Assembly: GCA_045541395.1 (NCBI GenBank)
Contig: JAZQIZ010000001.1
Span: 310,001-374,000, forward strand
DNA from: JAZRWQ01 sp045541395
GTDB lineage: Bacteria > Bacillota > Clostridia > Oscillospirales > UMGS1783
Direction: 5' to 3'
DNA: 64,000 nt
Positions 17,386 through 26,720 of the stretch are shown one piece after another. Every line of letters begins with the position of its first letter. Within the stretch, counting starts at the first letter, position 1. The position numbers were made by a program, and so were the translations under genes. The notes beneath the pieces were generated by a model. The model had not been told where the DNA came from. It was given only the letters and a program-made list of their open reading frames with translations, and ran no database searches.

Positions 17386-17637
17386 TTAAATCAATTTTTC
17401 TAAAAGCATAAAAGCCACTCCCGGAAGTCCCAGAAAAAAAGATACGGCATAGTTAAGAATATTGTTACTTAGATAGAGGTTTGTAATGCCTGACAGACTA
17501 TTTACGAGCAGTAAACCCAACAACCCCAATATACCGTTTATAAGCACGTAACTTTTTTTAACAACAAATCTAATTGTGAACACCAATAAAAATATTCCTA
17601 TTATAAAAACTCCTGCACATATAAAAATATCCTTCAT
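17386..17637 (-). CDS. BofA-like pro-sigma-K processing inhibitor family protein
   Basis: The 83-residue membrane protein has two to three hydrophobic segments and the C-terminal FFLGLPGVAFMLLEKL typical of the BofA family (conserved G-x-PG). In Bacillus, BofA holds the SpoIVFB protease inactive in the forespore outer membrane; the role in Clostridia is less certain. An upstream ATG at 17670 exists, but the ATG at 17637 has GGAGG at the right distance. It is divergently placed against the DUF4830-like gene. Confidence 0.82.
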   Translation of the reverse strand: MKDIFICAGVFIIGIFLLVFTIRFVVKKSYVLINGILGLLGLLLVNSLSGITNLYLSNNILNYAVSFFLGLPGVAFMLLEKLI

Positions 17638-17702
17638 ATTATTACCTCCGTTCAAGAATAAATCCTTCATTACAATTATATGATTATAACGGAGGGAAAA
17701 TC

Positions 17703-18167
17703 ATGAAATTATTTATTATAAAAAAGAGATATTTCGTTTTTAGTATAATTATAGTTACGATTATCTCATTAATTAGTTTTATTCCATTAAATAAACCTTA
17801 TATAAAGGTTTCAGCAGGCATTAATTATTGCAATACAAACGAAGATCGAATTAAATTTTTAAATAGCTATGGGTGGAAAGTAAATAGCGAACCCTTTGAG
17901 GTAAAAACGGTAATAATCCCGGTAGAGTTCAATAAAATATATGAAAACTTCAATGATCTGCAGTTATCGCAAGGATATGATCTTTCTGCATACAAAGGCA
18001 TTACCGCAAAAAAATACACTTATACAATACAGAATTATCCTAAAGTAAACATAGCATACGGGGATTTATACGTTTATAAAAACAAAGTCATTGCCGCAGA
18101 TGTATATACGCCCGGAATAGAAGGAATAATGCACGGACTTAAATATCCAAATATAAAAGCAGGATGA
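17703..18167 (+). CDS. DUF4830-like secreted or membrane-anchored protein
   Basis: The 154-residue protein starts with a basic N-terminus and a hydrophobic stretch (about residues 10-28), a signal anchor or uncleaved signal peptide. The outward domain contains RIKFLNSYGWKV, a central VIIPVEFN and a LQLSQGYDLSAYKG segment, then ends near GIMHGLKY. This pattern fits DUF4830, a family of unknown function common in Clostridia. GGAGG lies upstream of the ATG. The gene is divergent from bofA and convergent with ftsH, with a shared terminator. Confidence 0.7.
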   Translation: MKLFIIKKRYFVFSIIIVTIISLISFIPLNKPYIKVSAGINYCNTNEDRIKFLNSYGWKVNSEPFEVKTVIIPVEFNKIYENFNDLQLSQGYDLSAYKGITAKKYTYTIQNYPKVNIAYGDLYVYKNKVIAADVYTPGIEGIMHGLKYPNIKAG

Positions 18168-18187
18168 AAACATCCTGCTTTTATTTT
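18155..18187. terminator. Bidirectional terminator between the DUF4830 gene and ftsH
   Basis: Stem AAAAGCAGGATG/CATCCTGCTTTT with an AAAA loop, between convergent genes. It overlaps the 3' end of both. Confidence 0.85.
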
Positions 18188-20015
18188 ATTTCGCAGCAAA
18201 AAGTGCGTCAAACTCTTCGCCGGTAACCTTTTCTTTTTCAAGAAGAAGACTGGCAAGCTTATCCAGTATATCGCGGTGATCTTCAAGTATTTTCTTTGTT
18301 TCTTTAACCGCAGAGTCAATTACCCGTTTGATTTCTTCGTCAATCTGAGCAGCAACCTTTTCGGAATAATTACGTTGAACAGCGAAATCTCTGCCAATAA
18401 ACACCTCTTCGTTTTCAGTACCAAAAACAATAGGGCCAAGTTTATCGCTCATACCGTACTTTGTAACCATATTCCTTGCAATATTTGTTGCTCTCTGAAG
18501 ATCGTTGGAAGCACCTGTGGAAATATCGTCAAGAGAAATCATTTCAGCAACTCTACCGCCAAGAAGGCTCTTGATTTCACCTTCCATCTGTCCCTTAGAC
18601 ATAAAGCTCTTATCCTCATCAGGGCGATAAAGGGTGTAACCTCCTGCCATACCTCTTGGGATAATTGAGATTTCATGAACCTTATCGTGACCGGGAACCA
18701 TTTTACCAACAATAGCATGACCTGCTTCGTGATATGCCGTAAGCTTACGGGTTTCCTCTGTAATACTCTTGCTCTTCTTTTCAACACCAATCATTACCGT
18801 AACAATAGCGTTTTCAATATCATTAGCATTTATTTCAGCCTTATCGTGACGGGCTGCCTTTAAAGCAGCTTCATTGAGAATATTTTCAAGATCTGCACCG
18901 GAGAAACCTGTAGTTGTTTTTGCTATAAGGGAAAGATCCACGTCCGAAGCAAGCTTTTTATTTCTCGCATGAACCTTAAGTATGCCTTCTCTTCCTGTTA
19001 CATCGGGAAGGTTGATAACGATCTGTCTGTCAAAACGGCCGGGGCGCAAAAGTGCACGGTCAAGAATGTCGGGGCGGTTTGTTGCCGCAATAACAATAAC
19101 ACCTTCATTCTTAGCGAAACCGTCCATCTCAACAAGAAGTTGGTTCAAGGTTTGCTCACGTTCGTCGTGACCGCCACCTAAACCTGCACCGCGCTGTCTG
19201 CCGACTGCATCAATTTCGTCAATAAAGATAATCGAAGGGGCTACTTTTTTTGCCTGATCAAACAAATCTCTTACACGGGAAGCACCAACACCAACATAAA
19301 GCTCAACAAAATCGGAGCCGGTAATGCTGAAGAAAGGAACATTTGCTTCACCGGCAACAGCCTTAGCAAATAAAGTTTTACCTGTACCCGGAGGGCCTAC
19401 AAGAATAATGCCCTTAGGGATTCTTGCGCCCAACGCAGTAAACTTCTGTGGATTCTTTAAAAATTCCACAACCTCGGCAAGTTCTTCTTTTTCTTCCTCT
19501 GCACCAGCAACATCAGCAAAGGTTACCTTATTATTTACATCTATATGAGTTTTTGTACGAGCCTTAGTAAATGAACCAGCCTTGCCTCCGCCGGCAGACT
19601 GGGAGAACATAAAATACATTATAAGGCCAAACACAATAGCAATAAATACGTAAGGTAACACGTTAAGAAGCCAGGAGTTCTTACCTACCGGAAGAATATC
19701 ATACTCCAATGTACCCTGCTGTCTCTGTTCGGCAATTGCTTCTTCAACGTCATTTAAGAACAGAGAGGCACTGTAAAGCTCATATTCCTTCACTCTCTCG
19801 GTGGCAGTAAGAGTACCGTCATCCTTCAGCATATAGGTAAGGTCATTGTCATCAATTTCAAAACTTTCTACTTTACCGCTCTCAAAATCATTCAAGACGT
19901 CTGAATATTTAAGAGCCTCTTCATTGCCGCCGTCAAGTAACATTGTAGTTAAAATAAGAACAAGAATTACAGCAAGAAAAAAGCCCATTCCGCCAAAATA
20001 TTTTTTCTTCTTCAA
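18186..20015 (-). CDS. ftsH: ATP-dependent zinc metalloprotease FtsH
   Basis: This membrane-bound AAA+ protease degrades misfolded membrane proteins and some regulators. The 609-residue protein has an N-terminal membrane segment, an extracytoplasmic region, a second membrane segment near residue 120, and an AAA domain with Walker A GPPGTGKT, Walker B FIDEIDAVG and the second region of homology. The M41 domain carries HEAGH. There is no ATG near the N-terminus. A TTG at 20015 lies 8 bases after GGAGG and is the start. It is the last gene of the tilS-hpt-ftsH group. Confidence 0.98.
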   Translation of the reverse strand: MKKKKYFGGMGFFLAVILVLILTTMLLDGGNEEALKYSDVLNDFESGKVESFEIDDNDLTYMLKDDGTLTATERVKEYELYSASLFLNDVEEAIAEQRQQGTLEYDILPVGKNSWLLNVLPYVFIAIVFGLIMYFMFSQSAGGGKAGSFTKARTKTHIDVNNKVTFADVAGAEEEKEELAEVVEFLKNPQKFTALGARIPKGIILVGPPGTGKTLFAKAVAGEANVPFFSITGSDFVELYVGVGASRVRDLFDQAKKVAPSIIFIDEIDAVGRQRGAGLGGGHDEREQTLNQLLVEMDGFAKNEGVIVIAATNRPDILDRALLRPGRFDRQIVINLPDVTGREGILKVHARNKKLASDVDLSLIAKTTTGFSGADLENILNEAALKAARHDKAEINANDIENAIVTVMIGVEKKSKSITEETRKLTAYHEAGHAIVGKMVPGHDKVHEISIIPRGMAGGYTLYRPDEDKSFMSKGQMEGEIKSLLGGRVAEMISLDDISTGASNDLQRATNIARNMVTKYGMSDKLGPIVFGTENEEVFIGRDFAVQRNYSEKVAAQIDEEIKRVIDSAVKETKKILEDHRDILDKLASLLLEKEKVTGEEFDALFAAK

Positions 20016-20038
20016 AAGATCATCCTCCTAATTTACGT

Positions 20039-20578
20039 TTATTTCTCATAAACACATCTTTTAAGTATACCCACATAAGGCAGATTTCTATAGCACTGAT
20101 CATAATCAAGGCCATAACCAACAACAAATTCATCAGGAATATCTATGCCCTTATAATCAAGATGAACATCGACTTTATGTCTTTCGGGCTTATTAAGTAA
20201 AGCACAAAGTCTAATTGATGCGGGATTTCTCTGCTTAAGAATTTCAAGAAGAGAACTTAAGGTAACACCGCTGTCTAATATATCCTCACAAATAAGTACG
20301 TGCTTATCTGCGATATTCTCGTCAAGATCCTTAATGATTTTTACAACACCGGATGAGGTTGTACCGGAACCATAGCTTGAAACATACATAAAGTCAATAG
20401 ACATAGGTATATCTATATTGCGCATAAGATCACTCATAAATACTGCAGAGCCTTTAAGAATACCAACAAGCAATAATTCCTTGCCGTCATAATCCTTGGT
20501 TATTTGTGCGCCCAATTCTTTATTGATCTGACGCAACTGTTCTTCCGATACCAAAACTCTTTCAATACTGTTTTTCAT
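20039..20578 (-). CDS. hpt: Hypoxanthine phosphoribosyltransferase
   Basis: This purine salvage enzyme transfers phosphoribose from PRPP to hypoxanthine or guanine. The 179-residue protein shows the PRPP-binding loop in CEDILDSGVTL, the flexible SYGSGT segment and the substrate-binding VVGYGLDYDQCYRNLPYVG region. GGAG precedes the ATG. The start overlaps the tilS stop by four bases, and ftsH follows within 25 bases, the classical tilS-hpt-ftsH order of Firmicutes. Confidence 0.97.
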   Translation of the reverse strand: MKNSIERVLVSEEQLRQINKELGAQITKDYDGKELLLVGILKGSAVFMSDLMRNIDIPMSIDFMYVSSYGSGTTSSGVVKIIKDLDENIADKHVLICEDILDSGVTLSSLLEILKQRNPASIRLCALLNKPERHKVDVHLDYKGIDIPDEFVVGYGLDYDQCYRNLPYVGILKRCVYEK

Positions 20579-21906
20579 TGGATGTTCTCCTTTATTATTA
20601 TGTGGATATATTTGTTTGTATTATTATTTACTCTAAAGTTTTCCGAAGCACCGACCTTGTCTATCCAGATTACCTGCATATCTTTCACAAGAACAGGGAG
20701 CTGACCGCGTTCACCTCTGGGGATTTTACGGTCAATCAACAAGCGGTTAACAGCCTTGGTTCCAACAGATGGTATTTTAAATCTGTCTGAACTTTGCGGG
20801 CTTCTCAAAGTAATAGGAAAACTCAATTTATCATAATCTAAAAGATTTTTCTTATTTTTATTGTAACCTTCCCTTAGCATGACGGTGTATTTTCCAAAAC
20901 AATAATCTCCCGGACCACTAATTTCAACAAGGTTGGGAACAAAAACAGAAGCATTGTTCGTGATAATAAGCCTATCATAGCTAATTTCTAAAAAAACATC
21001 TTTTCTAAGTTGAATTCTGTTACCTGTCCTTCCCTTTTTAACCAAAGAAACTGCCTCGTTAATATGAGTGCTGTCATAATCACACAGAGTATTTTCTTTA
21101 ATAAATCTAATAAGTACCCTTGCGACAAGAACATCTTCAGCTTTTCTTAACAATTCCAGAGAAAGAGATGAATTCGAAAAAGCATTATCATAAAGTGCCT
21201 GTGACGCTTCATTAAGAAAATTTTCATCCTTCTCAAGCAAAGCCGCAGCCTTGCAAATATTTTTTACCGCATCACTGTTAATTTCACTTAGTAACGGTAG
21301 TACTTGTAGCCGTATTTTATTGCGGGAATACTTTGTATCAAAATTTGTATGATCGGTAACGTACTCTAAAGAATTATCCTTACAGTAGGTTTCCGTATCA
21401 TTTCTTGTAAATAAGAGAATTGGACGAATAATATTATCCCTGCATGGCGGGATTCCGCATAAGCCCTTAATACCTGTACCTCTTATAAGGTTTAAAAGCA
21501 CTGTCTCTGCATTATCATTAGCAGTATGTGCAGTGGCAATTTTAGAGTTTTCAAATTCTTCTGCAATTGAATTCAAAAATTTATAACGAGCTTCTCTTGC
21601 TGCAGTTTCCAAACTAATACCATGTTCCTTCGAAAGTTTTTCAACATCTTCCCCTGAAGTAAAAAACCTGATATTAAGTTCTTCACAAAGTTTTTTTACA
21701 TATTGCTGATCTTTATCACTATCTAAACCTCTGAGTCTGTGATTGAAATGAGCACAAACAAGGTCTATATTACGTGAACGGCAAACTCTTTGCAAAATAT
21801 GCAGCATACAAACCGAATCTGCTCCACCGGAAACGGCGGCAACAAGAGTTTTGCAACCGGATAGCATATTATATTCTTCTATTATTTTATCAGTTAGGCG
21901 GAGCAT
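20575..21906 (-). CDS. tilS: tRNA(Ile)-lysidine synthetase
   Basis: TilS joins lysine to C34 of the CAU-anticodon tRNA-Ile so that it reads AUA. The 443-residue protein has the PP-loop motif SGGADSVCML and the HFNHRLRG segment. It also has the C-terminal substrate-binding domain (RFKIPSVGTKAVNRLLID). The ATG overlaps the end of dnaB by 17 bases, so the replication helicase and TilS genes are coupled. Confidence 0.96.
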   Translation of the reverse strand: MLRLTDKIIEEYNMLSGCKTLVAAVSGGADSVCMLHILQRVCRSRNIDLVCAHFNHRLRGLDSDKDQQYVKKLCEELNIRFFTSGEDVEKLSKEHGISLETAAREARYKFLNSIAEEFENSKIATAHTANDNAETVLLNLIRGTGIKGLCGIPPCRDNIIRPILLFTRNDTETYCKDNSLEYVTDHTNFDTKYSRNKIRLQVLPLLSEINSDAVKNICKAAALLEKDENFLNEASQALYDNAFSNSSLSLELLRKAEDVLVARVLIRFIKENTLCDYDSTHINEAVSLVKKGRTGNRIQLRKDVFLEISYDRLIITNNASVFVPNLVEISGPGDYCFGKYTVMLREGYNKNKKNLLDYDKLSFPITLRSPQSSDRFKIPSVGTKAVNRLLIDRKIPRGERGQLPVLVKDMQVIWIDKVGASENFRVNNNTNKYIHIIIKENIQ

Positions 21907-23233
21907 CGAATCGCCTTTCTATACTGCTGAATTTTGTATATCTACCATTCCAGTCGACCTTAATAGTGCCGGTCTCACCATGACGGTTTTTACCTAAAAT
22001 GATCTCAACAACGTTTTGAGTATCCGGATCCTGAGAATATTTTGAATCGTTATAAAGAAAAATAACCGAATCAGCATCCTGCTCAATTGAGCCTGACTCA
22101 CGAAGGTCTGAAAGCTGAGGGCGGTGATCCTTAGCGCTTCTGTCCTCAGTTCTACGGGAAAGCTGAGAAAGAGCAATAACAGGAGCCCCTATTTCCTTGG
22201 CCATTATTTTTAAGGATCTTGTCATTTCGCTGACTTCCTGAACTCGGCTGTCGGAACGGATACCGGAAGAGAGCAGCTGCAGGTAGTCAATAACTACAAG
22301 ATCAACATTCTTTAATCTGCGGAGTTTTGATTTGATTTGACTGACAGTTATCATACTAGTATCATCAAAATAAATTTCACAGTCAGACAAAAAAGCTGTA
22401 GCTTCTGCAATTCTGCGCCAATCATCAGGCTGTAATTCACCAGTGCGCAAACGGCTGTTATCAATTAAAGCCTGAGAAGAAATTACCCTGTCAATAAGCT
22501 GTTCACGGGGCATTTCCAATGAAAAGAAAGCCACCTTTTTCTTTGCTTTAATAGCTACGTTTTCGGCTATATTAAGAGCCAGAGATGATTTACCGATACC
22601 GGGTCGGGCCGCAATTATTATAAGGTCACCCTTATGCATACCGCCCATCATTCTGTCAAGATCGCCGAAATAAGTCGGAAGTCCTGCAAATTCATTATTT
22701 TCATCTGCAGCTAATCGCATATAGCGGTCCATACTTTCCTGAAGGCCTAGTTTTAAATTATAAAAGCCGGTATTTACGCGTTTATTGGCAATATCATAAA
22801 TACGCTGCTCTGCAAACTCAACGATATCCTCAGGACTGCCGGCAGCATCAATACTCTTTTCACGAATTGAATCGGATGCGTTAATAAGCTGGCGAAGTAT
22901 AGCCTTATCGGCAATAATACGCGCATAATTACCAACGTTCTCAACAGAAGGAACCAGCTCAGTAAGCTGCAAAAGATACTGCTTACCTTCCGACTCGGTG
23001 AATATCCCGTTTTCCTTGACCATTTCAAGCAAGGTAACGTAGTCAATAGGTTTAGAGCTAAGGTTCATAGACTGCATCAATTCAAATATTTTTCGATGCT
23101 GTTCTATATGAAAATATTCAGGTTTTAAAATAGGGTTAATGACTTCGTCCAAAATACTGGGTTCAATAATAACAGCACCTAGAACAGCCTGTTCGGCTTC
23201 AAAACTGAAAGGCAGTCTGTCTTCCGATACCAT
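21890..23233 (-). CDS. dnaB: Replicative DNA helicase DnaB (DnaC of Bacillus)
   Basis: This hexameric helicase unwinds DNA ahead of the replisome. The 447-residue protein has the N-terminal DnaB domain (LPFSFEAEQAVLGA) and a RecA-like C-terminal domain with Walker A ARPGIGKSS. FFSLEM, LVVIDYLQL and the QLSRRTEDR arginine-finger region are also present. GGAGAG lies before the ATG. It follows rplI, the usual Firmicutes neighbour. Confidence 0.98.
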   Translation of the reverse strand: MVSEDRLPFSFEAEQAVLGAVIIEPSILDEVINPILKPEYFHIEQHRKIFELMQSMNLSSKPIDYVTLLEMVKENGIFTESEGKQYLLQLTELVPSVENVGNYARIIADKAILRQLINASDSIREKSIDAAGSPEDIVEFAEQRIYDIANKRVNTGFYNLKLGLQESMDRYMRLAADENNEFAGLPTYFGDLDRMMGGMHKGDLIIIAARPGIGKSSLALNIAENVAIKAKKKVAFFSLEMPREQLIDRVISSQALIDNSRLRTGELQPDDWRRIAEATAFLSDCEIYFDDTSMITVSQIKSKLRRLKNVDLVVIDYLQLLSSGIRSDSRVQEVSEMTRSLKIMAKEIGAPVIALSQLSRRTEDRSAKDHRPQLSDLRESGSIEQDADSVIFLYNDSKYSQDPDTQNVVEIILGKNRHGETGTIKVDWNGRYTKFSSIERRFDAPPN

Positions 23234-23253
23234 ATTAACTCTCTCCTTTTAAA

Positions 23254-23697
23254 TCAGGCTTCTTTAACTACTACAAATATGTTTGCGCTTATATCTGTAT
23301 AAAGCTTAACGGAAGCAGTAAAAGTACCACAACCTTTAATGTTATCAACTGTAATCTTTCTCTTGTCAATGCTTTCGCCCAACTGCTCTCCAATAGCTTC
23401 AGAAATTTCCTTTGCTGTAATGGAACCGAAAAGCTTGCCATTATCACCGATTTTTGCACCGATGGTGACGGTCTTTTCATTAAGCTTATTTGCAACAGCT
23501 TTTGCTGCGGCAATTTCTTCCGCAAGCTTATGTGCTTTTGCTGCATTCTTTGTATTCATAACATTAAGGTTGGCATTGTTAGCTTCAACTGCCAGGCCTT
23601 TAGGGAAAAGAAAGTTTCTTGCGTAACCGTCAGATACGTTTACCAATTCGCCTTTTTTACCCTTACCTTTTACATCCTGCTGTAAAATAACCTTCAT
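23254..23697 (-). CDS. rplI: 50S ribosomal protein L9
   Basis: The 147-residue protein begins MKVILQQDVKGKGKKGELVNV, followed by the GYARNFLFPKGLA signature, a long charged helix and the C-terminal domain (KLFGSIT). L9 sits at the L1 stalk base and helps maintain the reading frame. The frame is open upstream, but the ATG at 23697 follows AAGGAGG at 8 bases and gives the standard start. Confidence 0.98.
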   Translation of the reverse strand: MKVILQQDVKGKGKKGELVNVSDGYARNFLFPKGLAVEANNANLNVMNTKNAAKAHKLAEEIAAAKAVANKLNEKTVTIGAKIGDNGKLFGSITAKEISEAIGEQLGESIDKRKITVDNIKGCGTFTASVKLYTDISANIFVVVKEA

Positions 23698-23710
23698 TGT
23701 TATATCCTCC

Positions 23711-24712
23711 TTATTTATTAACATCTTTATATTTTTCAAGCTTACTTCTAAAATCCGTATAGGTATCAATCGCGCCAAAAATAACGTATACAACAGCTAG
23801 ATTAATAATAAAACCGACTGCCGTAAGCCCAACTGCAATACCTAAAAGAACCCTGGAAGTTTGTGATTTTGCTTTTAACGTTATTAAATGATACACCACA
23901 ACAGCCCCTTCAATAAGCAAAGGAAGCTCAAGTATAGTAATATAATTCAAAAGCACAGACATAAAAGTGCCTTCGGCAAATAAAGTGAGACCGTAACTTA
24001 AAAGATAACTTATCCCTACAAACCATGGCAGACGCATTTTAAATATACTGTCAACGTTAATAGGCTTAGGTTCAATACTCTTTGTTAATGCTTTGGCAAG
24101 AATATGAGAAACGTAGGTTCCAACCATAATAACAAGAATAAATATTGCAGGGATCAGAACAATAATATTTTCTATAACGTAGCCTATTGTAAACTTAAAC
24201 TGTTCAATAATTTTTAATGCAGTCTCCCGGGGTATCCCCGCAACTTCATATGAAGACTCAAGAGCAAGGACCGTTTGCTCGGATACAAGCTTACCAAAGT
24301 TACGAATAGGTTCAGTTATAATAGAAAGGTCAATATTCCCCTGCTTACTATAAACAAACAAAAGATATACACCTGCAACGACAACGACCGAACAAAGAGC
24401 GGCCCAGCCAATACTCAGAGAAAAAACTGTATTCTGTTTATAGCAAAACTTTTGAACGTAGATTAACGTTATTGCATATAGTAATGAACCTAATGAGATC
24501 CATATATTGCTGCTTATAATATAAACGCAGACAGCGCCCATTAAAGATGCAAAAAAACCTGAAAATTTAATTCTGTATTCTCCGGCAATAGCAAAGCCTG
24601 CACAAACAGGCACAAGCATAAACGCCGAAAAAATACGGCCAAAGCTCAATGCCATAATAGCGGCCGCAGCAATGCAGTATAAAATTCCTTTACTATTACC
24701 GTTTGTTTTCAT
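23711..24712 (-). CDS. DUF2232 (YybS-like) membrane protein
   Basis: The 333-residue protein has around eight hydrophobic segments and resembles the DUF2232/YybS family, which sits upstream of rplI and dnaB (dnaC) in many Firmicutes. Its transport or other role is unknown. GGAGTAATA precedes the ATG, and a good promoter lies upstream at 24761-24789. In Bacillus a c-di-AMP phosphodiesterase gene (gdpP) lies between this gene and rplI. Here the two are only 13 bases apart and gdpP is absent. Confidence 0.78.
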   Translation of the reverse strand: MKTNGNSKGILYCIAAAAIMALSFGRIFSAFMLVPVCAGFAIAGEYRIKFSGFFASLMGAVCVYIISSNIWISLGSLLYAITLIYVQKFCYKQNTVFSLSIGWAALCSVVVVAGVYLLFVYSKQGNIDLSIITEPIRNFGKLVSEQTVLALESSYEVAGIPRETALKIIEQFKFTIGYVIENIIVLIPAIFILVIMVGTYVSHILAKALTKSIEPKPINVDSIFKMRLPWFVGISYLLSYGLTLFAEGTFMSVLLNYITILELPLLIEGAVVVYHLITLKAKSQTSRVLLGIAVGLTAVGFIINLAVVYVIFGAIDTYTDFRSKLEKYKDVNK

Positions 24713-24760
24713 TATTACTCCACAAGATAGACTACTTCATATTAAAAATTGTATTTTAAT

Positions 24761-24789
24761 ATTATACAGTATAATTAGCAATAAATCAA
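24761..24789 (-). promoter_or_regulatory. Promoter of the yybS-rplI-dnaB-tilS-hpt-ftsH operon
   Basis: TTGATT (24784-24789) and a perfect TATAAT (24761-24766) with a 17-base spacer on the minus strand. Confidence 0.78.
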
Positions 24790-24807
24790 TTATTTTTTTG
24801 TTAAAGT

Positions 24808-24844
24808 AAAAAAGCATCTGAAAATTAAATTTCAGATGCTTTTT
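24808..24844 (-). terminator. Terminator after the M23 peptidase gene
   Basis: Stem AAAAAGCATCTGAAA/TTCAGATGCTTTTT with a 7-base loop, immediately after the stop codon at 24847 on the minus strand. Confidence 0.9.
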
Positions 24845-24846
24845 AA

Positions 24847-26655
24847 TTATTCACCGGGTATGTCGACATATAATTCAGGGTCGGACCTTTCTCCGTCTAT
24901 GATCACTTCAAGATGCAAGTGAGTTCCTGTTGAATAGCCCGTATTACCCATAAGGCCTAACTCCTGACCTTGATATACTATATCTCCAAGATCCACACTG
25001 ATAGCTGAGAGATGTGCATATCTTGTTTTTACACCTGAATCGTGTAAAACCAGAACGTTATATCCGTAACTTCCATTCCACCCCGCCTCAATTACTTCGC
25101 CGGCGTCACAAGCAAGAATAGGAGTGCCTTCCCATCCGGCAATATCTAATGCGCCATGATATGAACCGTCACGAGGTTCGTAATATCTGTCAGTAATTTG
25201 GAAGAAGTCGCCTATCTCTAAGGGCCAGATAAATTCACCGCTTGAGGATATTTCTTTCGTTCCCTCAATTATAATTTCGGAAATAGGCTCACGAACTATT
25301 ACCTCGGAAATTATCTCTCTTCCCTTTTCAACACCGTCGATAAGCAGAATATTTGCAGTAACTTCTCTAACACCATCTACACCCTCGGTAACAACGGTAG
25401 TTCTGTTTTCCCAAGTATTCGGGTCATAGCTTATTTCGGTTTCATATGGGATCTTTTCATCAAATACTACTGTTCTTTGAACCTGAACGGAAATAAGAGG
25501 CTTAACGACAACAACGTTAATAATATCTCCTTCTGCAAATACTTCATCCTCATTGGGATTCAGCTGATAGAACAGTTCTTCTGTCATATTATACTTTTTA
25601 AGTATCTTATTAAATTTATCGTTTTCTTTCCAGGTATGCTGATCGATCACAGAAGATGACATTAGTTTAGAACGCATCTCTGCAATGGTTAGAGAAAGAT
25701 TATCTTCATAGTCTCCTTCAATGATTTCAACGTTCTGAACAAAAACGACAGTTTCATTTTGAGCGCCTGTCTCATACGGCATTTTAATATTATCAAGCAT
25801 TTCCTCAAGGGCACTTTGCTTAGAATGTGTACCAATAAGGTTACCATCAATAAACAAGCCGTAATTCTTACCTACAGTTTTAGACGATATTTCAGTAACG
25901 CTATTCTCAAGGTTATCCGAAGTCAATACCAGATCCTTTCTAACAAGAGCTAGCTCATATTCCGGCATAATGTCTATCTGACATTCTTCGCCTAAAGTTT
26001 GAGTTAAATTTTCCTGCGCCTTTAAAACGGCTGTATCGTACTCAGAGGTGTCATTTATATAGCCCACGAATTCATTATTCATTGTTACTCTTATTGCAAG
26101 GGTATGAGTAGCAAAATAAAAAACAGCCGCAACTACAATACCAATCGACAAAGGAAGCATAAAATAGCGGGAAACCTTTGCAAACCAGTACATAAACTTA
26201 TTTGTGGCTTCTATAACAGTAAAACCAAGCTTTCTGAAAAAAGACTCCGGATCTGCAATAAACTCATAACGAATCAATTTCCAGAAATCCTCGAATGAGT
26301 AACGGAGCGATCTACCTGTTTTATAAATAAAGGAATTGATTTTCTTAAGGGTTTGTGATTGCTTCTTTTTAGGTACAGGCTTCTTTTCCTCTTTAACAAC
26401 AAAAACTTCAGGTGACTCTTCTTCAAATGTTTCAATTTCAGGTTCTATAGTTAATTCAGGCTCTTTAAGTTCTTCTGTTGCAGATTCCTCCGCCATTACA
26501 GCCTCGTTCCGAGCGATTTTTGCGTTAGCATATTTCTCTAATATGCTTTCGAGGGAATCGTCAGCAGAGATCAGAATATCATTAAAGCTTTGATCAATAT
26601 CATCATTAAGGCCATCAAAATCATCAATATCAAATTCATTTTCGTGCTCTGCCAT
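24847..26655 (-). CDS. Membrane-anchored M23 peptidase with LysM and G5 domains
   Basis: The 602-residue protein begins with a long acidic cytoplasmic region (about 100 residues), then a basic stretch and one membrane segment (about 164-184). Outside the membrane are a LysM-like repeat (about 345-395), a G5 domain (about 395-475, ending in IIIEGTK) and a C-terminal M23 endopeptidase domain with HGALDIAG and GTHLHLEV, the zinc-binding HxxxD and HxH motifs. It should cut peptidoglycan peptide bridges. The large acidic N-terminus is unusual and may bind a cytoplasmic partner. It stands alone between yybS and trmB. A sporulation role in the manner of SpoIIQ-like M23 proteins is possible but unproven. 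Confidence 0.88.
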   Translation of the reverse strand: MAEHENEFDIDDFDGLNDDIDQSFNDILISADDSLESILEKYANAKIARNEAVMAEESATEELKEPELTIEPEIETFEEESPEVFVVKEEKKPVPKKKQSQTLKKINSFIYKTGRSLRYSFEDFWKLIRYEFIADPESFFRKLGFTVIEATNKFMYWFAKVSRYFMLPLSIGIVVAAVFYFATHTLAIRVTMNNEFVGYINDTSEYDTAVLKAQENLTQTLGEECQIDIMPEYELALVRKDLVLTSDNLENSVTEISSKTVGKNYGLFIDGNLIGTHSKQSALEEMLDNIKMPYETGAQNETVVFVQNVEIIEGDYEDNLSLTIAEMRSKLMSSSVIDQHTWKENDKFNKILKKYNMTEELFYQLNPNEDEVFAEGDIINVVVVKPLISVQVQRTVVFDEKIPYETEISYDPNTWENRTTVVTEGVDGVREVTANILLIDGVEKGREIISEVIVREPISEIIIEGTKEISSSGEFIWPLEIGDFFQITDRYYEPRDGSYHGALDIAGWEGTPILACDAGEVIEAGWNGSYGYNVLVLHDSGVKTRYAHLSAISVDLGDIVYQGQELGLMGNTGYSTGTHLHLEVIIDGERSDPELYVDIPGE

Positions 26656-26720
26656 ACTATCCCCTCCTTTGCAAATAATATTTATTTTACTATATTTTCA
26701 GAATAAAATCAAGTTCTCTG

